Source: Bacillota bacterium (GTDB taxonomy: Bacteria > Bacillota > Clostridia > Oscillospirales > Ruminococcaceae). From it: a stretch of DNA of 64,000 bases. The position numbers and the translations under genes were made by a program. Of this stretch, positions 24,302-32,427 are shown piece after piece. Under the pieces are notes generated by a model. It made no database searches and was not told the DNA's origin. It saw only the letters and a list, made by a program, of their open reading frames with translations. Numbering within the stretch: position 1 is the first letter of the stretch; each line of letters starts with the position of its first letter. The stretch is from positions 300,736 through 364,735 of the forward strand of contig JAEWWT010000024.1 of NCBI GenBank assembly GCA_023396225.1, written 5' to 3'.

Positions 24302-26356
24302 ATGATGCATGGGGATATAAACTATGGCAGTTATCAGTCATTCCGCAATACCGTAACTGGTATGATTGATGGTCTTTCTCAGTTGCAGGAGTACAGTGAC
24401 TTTCTGTCATTGAACAACACATCAAAGTCAATAAAGGATACAATTGAGAAGGTAGCCGACGAGCATTTTGAAGTAGCTATTGTAGGTGAATTTAAGAGGG
24501 GAAAGAGTACCCTCATCAATGCACTTCTTGGCAAAGAAATTCTTCCTGCAGACGTATTGCCTGCAACGGCAACTCTTAACAGAGTTACATACAGCCAGAC
24601 TCCATATGTTATAGTAGAATATAAGAACGGTTCATGTGAACGTGTTGCTATTGACCAGCTTGAAAATTATGTTACCAAGCTTTCTTATGAATCAGAAATG
24701 AAGGCAGAAACTGTAAAGCAGGCAACTGTTTATTATGATACTGACTTTTGTAAAAATAACGTTGATATAATTGATACCCCAGGCCTTAATGATGATGAGC
24801 AGATGACAAATGTTACATTATCGATAATACCTGAAATTGATGCTGCAGTTTTTGTTATCAGTGCAAACTCTCCTTTCTCACAGTTTGAAAAGGAATTCCT
24901 TGAAAAGAAAATGCTTACCAGTGATATGGGAAGAATTATTTTTGCAGTAAACTGTTTCGGTACTTTTTCCAAGGAGGATGAGGATAGAATAGTTGCTACT
25001 GTAGGAAAAAGAATTGAAAACTATGTTATGCAGAAGGCTAAGCTTGTAATGGGCGAGGATTCAAAGGAGTTTGCTGTTTACAAGAGAAAGATAGGAACGC
25101 CTAAGGTTATAGGTATATATGCAAAGAAGGCTCTCATGGCAAAGCAGAGCGGTGATATAGCTATGCTTGAAGAAAGTAACTTCCCTAAGTTTGAAAGTGT
25201 ACTTGAAACTATGCTTACTCAGGAGAGAGGCTCAATTACACTGCAGATTCTTGCTAATAAGATAATCAGCGCAGGTTCTGAAATTATCAACTCAATTATT
25301 CTCCGTGAAAATGCTCTTATAATGCAGAAGGATGTATTTATGGAAAAATACGAATCTGCAATTGATGAAATTGAGGATATCAGAACTAAGAAGCGTGAAG
25401 AATTCGTTAAGATAAATAATGCCGCAAATAACGTATTCAAGGGACTCCAGCCTATTCTTGATAAGTATTGGCTTGAAATTGAGGAAACTGCAATGCAGGT
25501 TATAGACGATTTTCAGATGGGTGCAGAGGATCTTAAGAAGGATAAGCTTAAAATTGTTTATGCTAAGCTCACTGAAAAGATCAAGGAGCATATCGAGAAC
25601 AAGGCTCAGATTATCTGTGAGCAGATACAGAATGAAATCAACATTGCCCTCAGTGATGAAGCTGAACGTCTCCAGTCATTTGAAGAAGAATTCTTTGCAT
25701 CCGTCAGCAGAATTCAGGAAATGTTCTATGTTCCTGAAAAGAAGAACAGAAACGGCGGAGTTGTTGACCAGATTATCGGTGTTGCAATCGGTACATACGG
25801 AACAGGTGCATTCTTTATAGGTTTTAGAGAAGCCGGAATTAAGGGCGCACTTCTTGGCGGAGCTGCTGGTCTTGCAGGCTTTTATGCAACGTTCTATGCA
25901 GCAGTATATCTTGTCGGCTTCCTTGGCATTGCTGCCGGAGGTCCTGTTACACTTTGCCTTATGGCAATTGCAGGTATTGCAGGAACATTCGCAGGTAAGA
26001 TTTCCGTTGACAAAATTCTTGTTCAGGAAAGAATTGATAAGTATAAGGCTAATTTCAAGACAGCTGTAAAGAAGCAGTTCCATGAAATGAAGATTAACAG
26101 TGACTTTTCCGAAACAGTACGTCAGCAGGTATTTGCATCATTTGAAGGTCTTAAATCAAAGATCGAAGATGAAACTGAAATCATTCTCCGTGATACACAG
26201 GAAACTCTTGATAAACTCAATCAAATGAAAAATGAACAGAACACTCTGTCTGAAAATGAAAAGGAACAGCTCCATAACATTGCCGAATATACTGGAGGCT
26301 TGCTTGCAGAAACATATAATCTGCATAAAGCTCTTACTGATGCTTTGGAGTACTAA
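24302..26356 (+). CDS. Bacterial dynamin-like GTPase, first of a pair
   Basis: A 684-residue large GTPase. The P-loop is GEFKRGKST (residues 62-70), switch threonines lie in PATATLNRV, and G3 is DTPGLND near residue 158. The G4 position reads NCFG instead of the usual NKxD, so base recognition may be altered. A long helical bundle (~290-490) follows. A glycine-rich hydrophobic stretch (~495-575) could be a membrane-inserting paddle, and a coiled coil closes the protein. AGGAGG lies 3 bases before the ATG at 24302 and 6 before a second ATG at 24305, which may be the true start. Likely role is membrane remodelling or protection. Confidence 0.85.
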   Translation: MMHGDINYGSYQSFRNTVTGMIDGLSQLQEYSDFLSLNNTSKSIKDTIEKVADEHFEVAIVGEFKRGKSTLINALLGKEILPADVLPATATLNRVTYSQTPYVIVEYKNGSCERVAIDQLENYVTKLSYESEMKAETVKQATVYYDTDFCKNNVDIIDTPGLNDDEQMTNVTLSIIPEIDAAVFVISANSPFSQFEKEFLEKKMLTSDMGRIIFAVNCFGTFSKEDEDRIVATVGKRIENYVMQKAKLVMGEDSKEFAVYKRKIGTPKVIGIYAKKALMAKQSGDIAMLEESNFPKFESVLETMLTQERGSITLQILANKIISAGSEIINSIILRENALIMQKDVFMEKYESAIDEIEDIRTKKREEFVKINNAANNVFKGLQPILDKYWLEIEETAMQVIDDFQMGAEDLKKDKLKIVYAKLTEKIKEHIENKAQIICEQIQNEINIALSDEAERLQSFEEEFFASVSRIQEMFYVPEKKNRNGGVVDQIIGVAIGTYGTGAFFIGFREAGIKGALLGGAAGLAGFYATFYAAVYLVGFLGIAAGGPVTLCLMAIAGIAGTFAGKISVDKILVQERIDKYKANFKTAVKKQFHEMKINSDFSETVRQQVFASFEGLKSKIEDETEIILRDTQETLDKLNQMKNEQNTLSENEKEQLHNIAEYTGGLLAETYNLHKALTDALEY

Positions 26357-26389
26357 TCGATAAAAACTATTAACAGGGAGGCCTCAGAT

Positions 26390-27391
26390 ATGAGTGAATC
26401 AATTGATGTTGGTGCATTACTGGACAATAATCCGTTGTTAGATATTAACACCAGCTTTATATATTATCTTAAAGCAAGAACACGTGATTTCAAAAGTCAT
26501 ATGGTAGGCGGAGCATTGGATTATGCTTTTGATGCTGATTATTCCATGAGACAGAAAATACATTCACTTCCAGGCTGGAACAAGCTTTATAAAGCCCTCA
26601 TTACAACAGATATTCCTGTAAAAATCAAGAAGCTTTTCCATACAACAAGTGTTGCAGGTTCACTGAAATTTCCGGAAATATATGAAGCAACCAAAAAATG
26701 TGCAGAGCGCCTGGAGATGAGCGTTCCGACCGTTTATGTAAAGAATGAGAACGATGGCAGGCAGATATATTCTATTTCTATAGAAGGCTATGATCCGTGT
26801 ATTGTAATAACATCTGATCTTGAAACGGTATGTTCACCGGCTGAACTTAAGCTTCTAATCGGCTGCGAATGCGGACGTATTCAGAACAACCATTGCATAT
26901 ACAATATGGCAGCACCATATCTTGGTCTGAAAAAAGAAGAGGGCTTTATCCCGCCAGATGAAAGCCAGTCTGAGAATATAAGCAGGCAGATGGAATATAC
27001 ACTTGCTGAATGGGTAAGACTTGCTGATGTTACAAGTGACCGTGCAGGGATAATCTGCTGTGACGAACCGGAAAAATTTCCTGAGCTGTTTGCAAGTCTT
27101 AAGACAAAAGGAATCAAGGATTATTACGGCAGAAAAGGAAGTATAATTAACCTTGAAAAACTGGTCAAAAACTATGAAACAATACATATTACTCCTGCAA
27201 GAAATATAACAATTGACCCTACCTCAACATTGAGTATGAGGAGATTTTATGCAGGACTTGAATTTCTTAATTGTGAAATATTATACAACTGGCGTTCTGA
27301 CCTCAATAAGACGGAAATTCATACCGTAAATAAACAGGCTCTTGAAGTCAGGTGCGAAATCATAATCGGCGCTGAAAAGGAGGATTCCTGA
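26390..27391 (+). CDS. M48-peptidase-like protein with degenerate active site
   Basis: A 333-residue soluble protein. Residues ~95-230 resemble the M48 metallopeptidase fold: TVYVKNENDG, then IVITSDLETV, then a helix where M48 enzymes have HExxH. Here that helix reads ELKLLIGCECGRIQNNH, so both zinc-binding histidines are Cys and Arg, although the glutamate remains. The later SDRAGIICC matches the (A)DRAG motif around the third ligand, which is Asp here in place of Glu. It is therefore probably a pseudopeptidase with a scaffolding role. GGGAGG precedes the ATG, and the gene sits one base ahead of the second dynamin gene. Confidence 0.65.
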   Translation: MSESIDVGALLDNNPLLDINTSFIYYLKARTRDFKSHMVGGALDYAFDADYSMRQKIHSLPGWNKLYKALITTDIPVKIKKLFHTTSVAGSLKFPEIYEATKKCAERLEMSVPTVYVKNENDGRQIYSISIEGYDPCIVITSDLETVCSPAELKLLIGCECGRIQNNHCIYNMAAPYLGLKKEEGFIPPDESQSENISRQMEYTLAEWVRLADVTSDRAGIICCDEPEKFPELFASLKTKGIKDYYGRKGSIINLEKLVKNYETIHITPARNITIDPTSTLSMRRFYAGLEFLNCEILYNWRSDLNKTEIHTVNKQALEVRCEIIIGAEKEDS

Positions 27392-27392
27392 G

Positions 27393-29147
27393 ATGAGTGA
27401 AAATAAACCGGTTATCAGTTTTGAAACAGCTGAAAATGATATAGAGAGAGTTCAAAACGAATTAAAACGTCTTATTAACGATAAAGAACTTTGCAATATT
27501 CTCGGTCAGGAGTTTTCGTCAAGGCTTGTTGAGTGGAATACTGCTATCACAAAGAGAAGAACAGAGCCTTTCTCTCTTGTTGTTCTCGGTGATTTTAAAA
27601 GAGGAAAGAGTACTGTAATAAACGCAATTCTTGGAAAGGCAATTGCTCCTGTCAATGTTGCGCCTGAAACTCTTACAATTAATTCAATTTCTTATGGTGA
27701 GTATCCAAGTGCCGAAGCTGTTCTTATCAACGGACAGAGAATTGCCCTTACACCTGAGGATCTTGCAAGAGAAAGACTTGAAAAGCTGATTAATGCTTTC
27801 CCTGATAAGATTGATTATATTGATATAAAGGACAATGCGAAAATTCTTAAAGAAATAAGGATAGTTGATACTCCTGGTCTTAGTGACCTTGACGACCTTG
27901 ACAAGCAGGTTCAGAATTACCTTGTCAATGCTGACGCAGTTATTTATGTAGCAAGTGCATTGTCACCATTTTCTGAAACAGAGCAGATGTTTCTTGCAAC
28001 TCATATCAAACAGCAGAGCTTTAGTAAGCTTTATGTTCTTGTAAATATGATTGATGCAATGGAAACAAAGGATGATATTAAGAAAATTATCAGACGAATC
28101 AATGAACGTTGTGAGGCAATCATTCCAAACTGCTATGTTTACGGTATCAGCGGTATAGATGAATACAGACGTAAGATAGGTCTTAACAGACCTGATATCA
28201 AGGGATTTCAGGATTTCTACGAAAATGAATTCCTGAAATTTGAAGTATCATTAAAGCGTGAAATCATTTTGCAGAAGGATGTCATCAGAACACAAAGAGT
28301 TCTTACAATGCTAAACCTGATGCTGAGAGATACAGCAACAAGAATTCATATGATTTCTGAAATGCTGGAGCTTGACAACAAAAAGCTTGATGCAATGGCA
28401 GATGACCTTGACCATGAGTGCAGTGAGCTTGCATCTGCACTTGAGGCAAATAAACCTAAGGTCATTCTTAGCATAACTGAAATGCAGCAGGAAGCTGAAG
28501 GCTGGATGTATGAATTTTTTTCAAAGCTAAGAGAAGACATCCTTGCCTGCAGAAATACTGCAAGCACTGAAGATATTGAAAAGCATTTCTATTCATTCCT
28601 CATGGATAAGGTAGGAGAAGCTTATAGAAAGTGCATTGAAGTACATCAGAAAAAGCTTGCTAGAGTGCTTGAAAAAACAAGTAAGCATATTTCAAACAAA
28701 CTTGGCCTTGCAAATCTTTCAGCAGATACACAGACTGCTTTCGGGAATGTTGCACTAAATGACTTCAATTCTCTTGTTGCACAGTCTGTAATGCGTGTTG
28801 CTTGTTCACCTGACGGTCAGACTTTCCCTATAACTACGATTTCATCATTCAAGAATATTCTAAGGAAAAGAAGACAGACAGGTATAATTGATTCTGCTCT
28901 TGAGAATTATGATGACATCAGAAACAACACAGTAATGGATCTGAAAAAGGTTTATAGTGCTTTTGAAGAGGATGCAATGAAACAGCTTAATGCTATTTAC
29001 AACAGCCAGGTAAACCTTGGAAGAGAAACCATAAGCCAGGCTATTGAAGTTAACTCTCAGGTCGCAAATGAGAATACAAGAAAGTATCTTGCAAATGCGT
29101 CAAGAGTAGTATATTCAGCTTATCAGGTTATGAAGAAGTATAACTGA
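27393..29147 (+). CDS. Bacterial dynamin-like GTPase, second of a pair
   Basis: A 584-residue large GTPase. The P-loop is GDFKRGKST, the switch region PETLTINSISYG, G3 DTPGLSDLDD, and G4 NMID with the expected Asn and Asp. The rest (~290-584) is helical. Unlike its partner it has no long glycine-rich hydrophobic stretch, so membrane insertion may depend on the other GTPase. Bacterial dynamins often occur as unequal pairs that form mixed complexes. AAAAGGAGG lies 8-10 bases before the ATG, and the start follows the M48-like stop after one base. Confidence 0.87.
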   Translation: MSENKPVISFETAENDIERVQNELKRLINDKELCNILGQEFSSRLVEWNTAITKRRTEPFSLVVLGDFKRGKSTVINAILGKAIAPVNVAPETLTINSISYGEYPSAEAVLINGQRIALTPEDLARERLEKLINAFPDKIDYIDIKDNAKILKEIRIVDTPGLSDLDDLDKQVQNYLVNADAVIYVASALSPFSETEQMFLATHIKQQSFSKLYVLVNMIDAMETKDDIKKIIRRINERCEAIIPNCYVYGISGIDEYRRKIGLNRPDIKGFQDFYENEFLKFEVSLKREIILQKDVIRTQRVLTMLNLMLRDTATRIHMISEMLELDNKKLDAMADDLDHECSELASALEANKPKVILSITEMQQEAEGWMYEFFSKLREDILACRNTASTEDIEKHFYSFLMDKVGEAYRKCIEVHQKKLARVLEKTSKHISNKLGLANLSADTQTAFGNVALNDFNSLVAQSVMRVACSPDGQTFPITTISSFKNILRKRRQTGIIDSALENYDDIRNNTVMDLKKVYSAFEEDAMKQLNAIYNSQVNLGRETISQAIEVNSQVANENTRKYLANASRVVYSAYQVMKKYN

Positions 29148-29205
29148 TAACCGCTATCGACTCGATTTGGGTGTGCATTACGAAATTTTGAAAGGTATGG
29201 TCATA

Positions 29206-29715
29206 ATGAAAAAGATTGCTCAGTTTTTTAAGGTAAGCATGGAGCAGTTTGTTGAGGACTGGCTAAAAGCTTTCCCTTATGATGAGGAATGCTGTGCGGA
29301 GGAAATATATAATCATATTAAGCTCCCGAAGAGAGCAACCTCTGGTTCAGCAGGATATGATTTTTATTCTCCAGTTGAATTAACCCTGAATCCTGCAGAA
29401 ACGCTTCTTATCCCAACAGGAATATGTGTAAAAATTGAAGATGGCTGGGTGTTGAAATGCTATCCGAGAAGCGGTCTTGGCTTCAAGTATAGGCTGCAGC
29501 TTGATAATACAGTTGGAATAATTGACAGTGATTATTACTATTCGGATAATCAGGGGCATATTCTTGTTAAAATCACAAACGATACAAAAGAGGAAAAAGT
29601 GATAGAAATAGAAGAAGGCACAGGCTTTATTCAGGGTATTTTCGTTGAGTATGGCATTACCTTTGATGATGATGCAGAAGGAACCCGTAACGGAGGATTC
29701 GGAAGCACAACATAA
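29206..29715 (+). CDS. dut: dUTP diphosphatase-like protein
   Basis: A 169-residue protein with a ~35-residue N-terminal extension and then the trimeric dUTPase fold. Conserved blocks are SAGYDFYSP, YPRSGLGFK, NTVGIIDSDYYY and, at the end, NGGFGSTT, the flexible motif V that closes on the nucleotide. It should hydrolyse dUTP to dUMP or, in some relatives, dCTP. The start at 29206 follows AAAGG by 10 bases; the frame opens earlier at 29167 without a ribosome site. It lies 58 bases after the dynamin operon and may be cotranscribed, ending at a terminator. Confidence 0.85.
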   Translation: MKKIAQFFKVSMEQFVEDWLKAFPYDEECCAEEIYNHIKLPKRATSGSAGYDFYSPVELTLNPAETLLIPTGICVKIEDGWVLKCYPRSGLGFKYRLQLDNTVGIIDSDYYYSDNQGHILVKITNDTKEEKVIEIEEGTGFIQGIFVEYGITFDDDAEGTRNGGFGSTT

Positions 29716-29723
29716 TAAAACAA

Positions 29724-29757
29724 AAACATCTGTCGGATTAACTCAGACAGATGTTTT
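29724..29757 (+). terminator. Terminator after dut-like gene
   Basis: AAAACATCTGTC pairs with GACAGATGTTTT across a short loop. Confidence 0.85.
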
Positions 29758-29765
29758 ATGTATAT

Positions 29766-29990
29766 TTATACAATGATATTTTTAATCAAATTTTTTGCTT
29801 CTGTTTCCAATCCTGCTTCTTTCATCCGTACAGATTGTGCAAGAAAGGCGTTATATGCATTGTTTGCAAGTGCCTGAAGACGTTTTTGATATTCCTCCGG
29901 TGTCAGATCACTTGTAACCTCTGGGTGAACATATGTAAGTTTTACAGTTTGCCCATTGGATAGGGTTACGCTTGTTACATCAGTAATCAT
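29766..29990 (-). CDS. Small protein of unknown function next to recombinase
   Basis: A 74-residue protein with a strong GGGGGAG site 6 bases before its ATG. The N-terminal ~25 residues form beta strands (VTSVTLSNGQTVKLTYVHPEV); the rest is helical, beginning with LTPEEYQKRLQALANNAYNA. I do not recognise the family. It is transcribed away from the large serine recombinase and may belong to the same mobile unit. No other clue to function. Confidence 0.55.
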   Translation of the reverse strand: MITDVTSVTLSNGQTVKLTYVHPEVTSDLTPEEYQKRLQALANNAYNAFLAQSVRMKEAGLETEAKNLIKNIIV

Positions 29991-30169
29991 AGTAACTCCC
30001 CCTATGATATAAACCTATGTAATTGGTGGTATGTCTGTTGCAAGTCCATGTATAAAAATCACAAATTATTTTCATAACGGAGAAAGTGTTAAATATTGCT
30101 TATAACTTGTGAATATTACTATAATATGTTATTATAGCTGTATAATCAGAAAGTCAGGAGCTGATTTAA

Positions 30170-31672
30170 TTGTCATATTGTATCTATCTCCGTAAATCCA
30201 GAGCTGATATTGAAGCAGAAGCCAGAGGTGACGGTGAAACACTGGCCCGCCATCAGGTAACCTTGCTTGAAATTGCACGCAGACAGAATCTTGCTGTTGG
30301 GGCAATATATAAGGAGCTTGTCAGCGGCGAAACTATAAGCGCCCGCCCGGAAATGCAGAAGCTTATTCAGGAAGTAAGTGCAGGAGCCTGGGAGGGTGTG
30401 CTTTGTATGGAAATAGAAAGACTTGCCCGTGGTGATACTATTGACCAAGGACTTGTCGCACAGGCATTCAAGTACAGCAACACCAAAATAATTACACCTC
30501 TAAAAACATATGATCCAAACAATGAATTTGATGAAGAATATTTTGAATTCAACCTGTTCATGTCACGTCGGGAATATAAAACAATCAAAAGACGTATGCA
30601 GGCAGGTCGGCTTGCCTCAATTAAAGAGGGTAATTACATAGGATCCCTGCCTCCGTTCGGATATAAAAAGGTACATGACTATGCAAATAAATGCTTCACA
30701 CTTGAGATTATTCCAAGGGAAGCTGAGGCTGTCAGACTTATGTTTGACTTATATCTGAACAAAGGTATGGGATACAGCAGAATTGCTTCATATGTCACAC
30801 AGTTAGGCTATTCGCCTAAAAAAGGTGGAATATTTACCGCAAATTCAATCAGGGATATACTTGCAAACCCTTTATACTGCGGTATTTTGCGCTGGGACAG
30901 CCGTAAAATCAGAAAGACAATTTCTGATGGTAAAATTATTGTTTCACGCCCAAGATCAGAAGGCGTCTTATTTCCGGGCAGACACCCTTCAATTATTTCA
31001 AGAGAAATGTTTGATTCAGCTAGTCAGATATCAGCTTCAAAGTCTCATGTTCCGTTGCCTTCAAATAACATAATAAAAAATCATTATGCGGGGCTTTTGT
31101 ATTGTGCGGAATGTGGTCACGCTATGACACGCAGACCATACAAAAATAATGATTCTGTCACACAGGTTATGTGTTCGCATAAGGGGTGCAAAACAAAATC
31201 ATCCTATATTTCTGTCGTTGATGAGGCATTGATACTATTTTTAAAGACTTATCTGCATGATTTGCAGATTAAAATCGATACAGAAAATCCACAAAGCAGG
31301 CATTCAAAAGATGTAATTAAAAATGCAGCAACAGAGTTATCAAAGCTGAAAAGGCAGAAGGAACGTTTGTATACACTTCTTGAGCAGGATGTTTATACTA
31401 AGGATGTATTTGTGGAGCGCATGTCAGTCATACAAAAGAAAATGCGCACTGTATCAGAAATTATTAACGAGTATTCGGAAGATGTTGAATGTACAAAAGG
31501 TGAAGAAGTTGTAATGCTGAAAAATGTAATTGCGAACTTTGATAAGCTTGATAACGCAAGGGACAGAAACATGCTTCTTAAAACAATAATTACGCGTATT
31601 GATTACTATAAAACACAGGGCGGCAGATATAATCCATCAAATCTTGAGTTGCGGCTTACGTTGAAAATATAG
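30170..31672 (+). CDS. Large serine recombinase (site-specific integrase)
   Basis: A 500-residue enzyme. The resolvase domain begins at once with YCIYLRKSRAD, where S10 is the expected nucleophile, and continues to ~140. The recombinase domain follows (~160-270, with GSLPPFGYKK). Next come a zinc ribbon (~305-345, CAECGH...CSHKGC) and a coiled coil (~375-430). Length is typical of phage or transposon integrases. The start is TTG at 30170, 9 bases after CAGGAG. Twenty bases after its stop lies a catalase gene that lacks its 5' half, so the recombinase probably sits at the edge of an element inserted there. Confidence 0.9.
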   Translation: MSYCIYLRKSRADIEAEARGDGETLARHQVTLLEIARRQNLAVGAIYKELVSGETISARPEMQKLIQEVSAGAWEGVLCMEIERLARGDTIDQGLVAQAFKYSNTKIITPLKTYDPNNEFDEEYFEFNLFMSRREYKTIKRRMQAGRLASIKEGNYIGSLPPFGYKKVHDYANKCFTLEIIPREAEAVRLMFDLYLNKGMGYSRIASYVTQLGYSPKKGGIFTANSIRDILANPLYCGILRWDSRKIRKTISDGKIIVSRPRSEGVLFPGRHPSIISREMFDSASQISASKSHVPLPSNNIIKNHYAGLLYCAECGHAMTRRPYKNNDSVTQVMCSHKGCKTKSSYISVVDEALILFLKTYLHDLQIKIDTENPQSRHSKDVIKNAATELSKLKRQKERLYTLLEQDVYTKDVFVERMSVIQKKMRTVSEIINEYSEDVECTKGEEVVMLKNVIANFDKLDNARDRNMLLKTIITRIDYYKTQGGRYNPSNLELRLTLKI

Positions 31673-31720
31673 TTGTGTATAACATCTGTGAGCATACGAA
31701 CTTGCACACGTTGAGATGAT
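31673..31720. other. Probable attachment junction within CotJC-type catalase gene
   Basis: Catalase-like reading begins abruptly at GCATACGAACTTGCACAC, right after an in-frame TGA at 31689-31691. The crossover point should lie in this interval. The 5' half of the catalase gene is not in the window, so the core repeat could not be confirmed. Confidence 0.5.
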
Positions 31721-32114
31721 TTCTGCTATTCTTTATCAGCTGACAAGAAATCTAACTATTGAAGATATTAAAAAAGCAGGATTTGAAGCTTATTTTGTTG
31801 ACCATACAACAGGAATTTATCCGGTTGCTGCTTCAGGCATGCCTTTTACAGCAACATATTTCCAGTCAAAAGGAGATATTATAACAGATCTTGTTGAAGA
31901 CCTTGCAGCTGAACAGAAAGCTAGATCAACATATGATAACATATTAAGGATGACAGATGATCCTGATGTTCGAGATCCTATCAAGTTCCTGAGAGCAAGA
32001 GAAATTGTCCATTTCCAGAGATTCGGTGAAGGTCTGAGAATTGTTCAGGATAAGCTTGATTCAAGAAACTTCTATGCTTGCAATCCTGAGTTCGACAGAA
32101 ATTGCGGTAAATAA
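31692..32114 (+). pseudogene. Manganese catalase / CotJC-family gene, 5' half missing
   Basis: The frame from 31692 reads AYELAHVEMISAILYQLTRN, which matches the middle of CotJC-type manganese catalases, and continues to their normal end (140 residues). Metal ligands seen are the Glu and His of ELAHVE, the Glu of AAEQKAR and the His of EIVHFQRF. The first helix with its glutamate ligand, about 60-65 residues, is missing, and a stop codon precedes the homology. The ATG at 31716 has no ribosome site. It is best read as a gene split by the recombinase element, inactive unless excision rejoins it. Confidence 0.75.
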
Positions 32115-32137
32115 TACTGGTTAATATCTAAGTTATA

Positions 32138-32203
32138 ACACAACAGCAAAAACTGCGATTCACAGATTACCAACCTGTGAATTATAGTTTTTGCTGTTGT
32201 GTT
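32138..32203 (+). terminator. Strong terminator after catalase fragment
   Basis: A very long stem: ACACAACAGCAAAAACT pairs with AGTTTTTGCTGTTGTGT, and TTCACAG pairs with CTGTGAA inside. TTTTATT follows. Confidence 0.85.
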
Positions 32204-32427
32204 TTATTGGTTCTATTTATATAATTTTTGTGAAAAGTCAAAAATAGTATTATAAAGAAATGTTTTGCTTGATTAAATATAACAAAAATGATATAATAAT
32301 TATGTATTTATTAACAAGTAAGTCTTTGTTTGAAATTTATTATTCATTCTGAGAGTTTTGTGCAGTTGGACTATTGTCTTAAATTCCATAATGAAAGTCA
32401 CAAAACTCAGAAAGGATGCTTCAGAAT
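32204..32427 (+). promoter_or_regulatory. recJ promoter and leader hairpin
   Basis: The promoter is TTGATT (32269-32274), 17 bases, TATAAT (32292-32297). The leader ends in a hairpin with perfect 10-bp arms GAGTTTTGTG (32353-32362) and CACAAAACTC (32399-32408), three bases before the AAAGG ribosome site. Nothing else of note lies between the terminator and recJ. Confidence 0.6.

Noticed and set aside
25521..26083. Frames of 71-135 codons on both strands within the first dynamin gene
   Set aside because: They are shadows of the GTPase gene, with no ribosome sites and Cys/Arg-rich nonsense composition.
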